Part shown: one piece after another, positions 7,455 through 8,553 of the stretch
Numbering within the stretch: position 1 is the stretch's first letter
Layout of the letters: the number at the start of each line of letters is the position of its first letter
From: Sulfidibacterium sp964456625
GTDB taxonomy: Bacteria; Bacteroidota; Bacteroidia; Bacteroidales; F082
Direction: 5' to 3'
DNA length: 8,553 nucleotides
Assembly: GCA_964456625.1 (NCBI GenBank)
Contig: CAYWBO010000098.1
Location: 1 to 8,553 of the forward strand
The notes under the pieces: model-generated
What the model saw: only the letters and a program-made list of their open reading frames with translations
Database searches by the model: none
What the model was told of the DNA's origin: nothing
Position numbers and translations under genes: made by a program

Positions 7455-7485
7455 CAAAATAAAATAATATTAGTTTACCATGCAA
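7455..7485 (-). promoter_or_regulatory. Predicted marR/efflux operon promoter
   Basis: On the minus strand TTG (7485-7483) is followed after 20 bases by TTATTTTG (7462-7455), which matches TAnnTTTG except for the second base. This is the spacing and form of Bacteroidota housekeeping-sigma promoters. The -33 element falls inside operator copy 2 and the predicted start, near 7449, falls in operator copy 1. The leader would be about 25 bases. Confidence 0.5.
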
Positions 7486-7488
7486 CTA
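7471..7488. promoter_or_regulatory. MarR-type operator, copy 2
   Basis: TAGTTTACCATGCAACTA repeats the TAGTT-N8-AACTA architecture of copy 1 in the same orientation, with perfect half-sites. Read on the minus strand it contains the TTG that serves as -33 element of the predicted marR promoter, so occupancy would hide the promoter from sigma factor. Conservation of 15 of 18 positions between two sites in a very AT-rich spacer, with the inverted-repeat ends kept exactly, argues against chance. Confidence 0.7.
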
Positions 7489-7508
7489 TTTTTTTAATAA
7501 ATATTTAG

Positions 7509-7538
7509 TTTTTAGGATATTTTAAAATATCCTAAAAA
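7509..7538. repeat. Perfect 30-bp palindrome
   Basis: The half TTTTTAGGATATTTT (7509-7523) is followed directly by its exact reverse complement (7524-7538), with no spacer. Because the outer bases are T5 on the left and A5 on the right, the tails are part of the stem and there is no free U-tract, so it is not a standard intrinsic terminator. It sits between the marR operators and the acetyltransferase gene, about 220 bases before the latter. It may be a regulator-binding site, a cruciform-forming element or an insulator; its role is unknown. Confidence 0.75.
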
Positions 7539-7728
7539 TGCATGTTTAAATATATTGAAATACAGCATCTTATGATGATACCGCAAAATAATTTACGCGA
7601 AAGTATGCGTTGGCACAAGCAGGATTTATGGTAAAATGAAAGCATGGCAACAATTTTATCGCCCAGTTTTATTGCGGAATCTTTTGTATTACTGAGTTGT
7701 TTAATCCGATGCATTGGTCAGGATTTTA

Positions 7729-7736
7729 TACTTTTG
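7729..7736 (+). promoter_or_regulatory. Predicted -7 element of the CatA-like gene
   Basis: TACTTTTG is an exact match to the Bacteroidota -7 consensus TAnnTTTG. It lies 22 bases before the ATG at 7759 and would give a leader of roughly 15 bases. No good TTTG -33 element is seen at about 19 bases upstream, which suggests a weak or activator-assisted promoter. Confidence 0.5.
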
Positions 7737-7758
7737 AAGTTTCATCACCTGTTGTAAT

Positions 7759-8388
7759 ATGAGCAGAAAACTGATCCCCCTTGAGACATGGAGCCGAAGG
7801 GACCATTTCAATTTCTTTTCGCAGTTTGAGGAGCCGTTTTTCGGCGTGACCTTCCGGGTGGATTGTACCCGGGCCTATCAGAAAGCCAGGGCTTCCGGCA
7901 GGTCTTTTTTCCTGTATTATCTGTACCGTGCCTTAAAAGCGGCCAATGAAATCGAGCATTTCCGGTACCGGATCACGGATCACGAGGTGTATCTCTATGA
8001 TGTGATCCATGCGTCGCCGACCATCGACCGCCCGGACGGCACCTTCGGCTTTGCTTATATGGATTATGCGGAAGACGAAACGCTTTTTTATGAAAAGGCG
8101 CAGGAGGAGATCGCAAGGGTGAAAGCCTCGAAAGGTCTGGTGCCTGCCGTTTCGGGAGAGAATGTGATCCATTTCTCGGCCGTGCCCTGGCTGGATTTTA
8201 CTTCCGTATCCCATGCCCGCAGTTTTTCCTTCCCGGACAGTTGTCCGAAGATCACGTTTGGAAAGGCGGTGGAGGAGGAGCCGGGGCGCAAAAGCATGGC
8301 GGTGTCGGTCCATGTGCACCACGGACTGGTGGACGGGTCCCACGTCGGCCTTTTTGCGGAACGGTTTCAGCACCTGCTGAATGCTTAA
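7759..8388 (+). CDS. CatA-like chloramphenicol/O-acetyltransferase
   Basis: This 209-residue cytoplasmic protein belongs to the classical chloramphenicol acetyltransferase (CatA) family, which moves acetyl from acetyl-CoA to a hydroxyl such as the C3-OH of chloramphenicol and acts as a trimer. The active-site motif HHGLVDG is present with catalytic His188 and the structural Asp192. Arg13/Arg14 in WSRRDHFNFF matches the conserved arginine that salt-bridges this Asp in known CATs. SAVPWLDFTS (140-149) contains the serine (Ser149) that stabilises the reaction intermediate. Length is near the usual 206-220. Codons are GC-rich (about 60% in four sampled lines), well above the efflux genes next door. 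It starts at ATG 7759 without a clear Shine-Dalgarno sequence. Many chromosomal Bacteroidota members are divergent and untested, so chloramphenicol resistance is plausible but not established. Confidence 0.9.
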   Translation: MSRKLIPLETWSRRDHFNFFSQFEEPFFGVTFRVDCTRAYQKARASGRSFFLYYLYRALKAANEIEHFRYRITDHEVYLYDVIHASPTIDRPDGTFGFAYMDYAEDETLFYEKAQEEIARVKASKGLVPAVSGENVIHFSAVPWLDFTSVSHARSFSFPDSCPKITFGKAVEEEPGRKSMAVSVHVHHGLVDGSHVGLFAERFQHLLNA

Positions 8389-8451
8389 TGCGCGGAACCG
8401 GCGAAAAAAGTTTATTTCTGCAACAGCATCTTTCCAACAAGTCGTTACTAT

Positions 8452-8477
8452 CCCCTCCTTGGAGGTGTAGGGGTGGG
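8452..8477. repeat. CCCCTCCTTGGAGG-type intergenic repeat fragment
   Basis: The stretch opens with CCCCTCCTTGGAGG, in which CCTCC (8454-8458) and GGAGG (8461-8465) pair around TT, and continues GTGTAGGGGTGGG; AGGGG (8469-8473) can also pair with CCCCT (8452-8456). From general knowledge, close variants of this G/C-rich dyad recur between genes in many Bacteroidota genomes. The symmetry here is imperfect, suggesting a degenerate copy. No other copy is present in this window. Confidence 0.5.
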
Positions 8478-8513
8478 TTTGGGAATGAATGCGTGGCTTT
8501 GCCCCAAACCTAC

Positions 8514-8553
8514 TTCCTTTCTTTGCAGCGTCCAAAGAAAGGAACAAAGAAAG
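8514..8553. repeat. CTTTCTTTG / CAAAGAAAG inverted and direct repeat at the window edge
   Basis: TTCCTTTCTTTG (8514-8525) and CAAAGAAAGGAA (8533-8544) form a perfect 12-bp inverted repeat around a 7-base loop. CAAAGAAAG then recurs directly at 8545-8553 and the window ends there, so the element may continue. This purine/pyrimidine-skewed motif resembles dispersed intergenic repeats of Bacteroidota. It lies 126 bases past the acetyltransferase stop and might contribute to termination, although it lacks a U-tract on the plus strand. Confidence 0.6.

Larger units (their letters stand above)
7426..7758. other. 333-base divergent regulatory region between marR and the CatA-like gene
   Basis: This stretch carries no credible gene. 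It is very AT-rich: line 7501-7560 has only 9 G/C in 60 bases. From left to right it holds two MarR-type operators with the marR promoter between them (7432-7488), a perfect 30-bp palindrome (7509-7538), about 190 bases with no recognised signal (7539-7728), and a -7 element for the acetyltransferase gene (7729-7736). Short reading frames here (60 residues on minus, 19 on plus) have no recognisable sequence and no supported translation start. Confidence 0.7.

Noticed and set aside
7509..7538. The 30-bp palindrome as an intrinsic terminator
   Set aside because: Its terminal T5/A5 bases pair with each other, leaving no free U-tract on either strand, and no gene ends next to it.
7471..7538. The repeats near marR as a CRISPR array or insertion-sequence ends
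   Set aside because: There are only two short related copies, no regular spacers, no transposase and no target-site duplication; the dyads are better explained as operators.
7636..7695. 19-codon plus-strand frame (MKAWQQFYRPVLLRNLLYY) as a cat-type attenuation leader peptide
   Set aside because: It ends 63 bases before the acetyltransferase start and lies upstream of the predicted promoter at 7729-7736, and I see no hairpin that would sequester the acetyltransferase start.
7532..7714. 60-residue minus-strand frame in the divergent spacer
   Set aside because: It overlaps the 30-bp palindrome, has no ribosome binding site or promoter, and its Cys/Ile-rich product is not recognisable.
7933..8547. 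204-residue open frame on the minus strand opposite the acetyltransferase gene
   Set aside because: It is antisense to a gene with a complete CAT active site, begins inside the right-end repeat, and its product is rich in Arg/His with no recognisable domain: a shadow of GC-rich codons.

Overview
This 8.5 kb window looks like ordinary chromosome from a member of the Bacteroidota. The evidence is a ferredoxin / VorB-type alpha / beta / gamma 2-oxoacid:ferredoxin oxidoreductase operon in the arrangement common in that phylum, promoters resembling TTG-N19/20-TAnnTTTG, mostly weak Shine-Dalgarno sequences, and right-end intergenic sequence of the kind (CCCCTCCTTGGAGG..., CTTTCTTTG...CAAAGAAAG) often seen scattered in Bacteroidota genomes. 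A placement near the Bacteroidales/Marinilabiliales is only an inference.

Layout. (1) Positions 1-49 probably hold the last codons of a plus-strand gene that converges on a strong hairpin terminator at 62-97, which can serve both strands. (2) Positions 124-2823 (minus strand) are a tight four-gene operon, transcribed ferredoxin -> alpha -> beta -> gamma, for a CoA-dependent 2-oxoacid:ferredoxin oxidoreductase. It oxidatively decarboxylates 2-oxoacids to acyl-CoA and delivers the electrons to ferredoxin. (3) Positions 3021-7425 (minus strand) are a drug-efflux operon, transcribed marR -> hlyD/emrA -> emrB (DHA2 MFS) -> tolC. It encodes its own repressor and all three layers of a tripartite pump: periplasmic adaptor, inner-membrane pump and outer-membrane channel. 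A likely terminator hairpin lies at 2948-2981. (4) Positions 7426-7758 are an AT-rich divergent intergenic region. It holds two near-identical inverted-repeat MarR-type operators that flank the marR promoter, a perfect 30-bp palindrome, and a promoter for the next gene. (5) Positions 7759-8388 (plus strand) encode a CatA-like chloramphenicol/O-acetyltransferase with an intact active site. (6) Positions 8389-8553 hold the start of a repeat-rich intergenic region.

The efflux operon and the acetyltransferase are divergent neighbours and may form a small xenobiotic-response locus, but nothing in the sequence proves a shared regulon. Base composition differs by block: hand counts of sampled 60-base lines give about 57% GC in the oxidoreductase operon, about 42% in the efflux genes and about 60% in the acetyltransferase gene. 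I see no transposase, integrase, CRISPR array, tRNA or rRNA. I found no evidence of a novel multigene system; the most informative non-coding feature is the two-operator promoter in front of marR.
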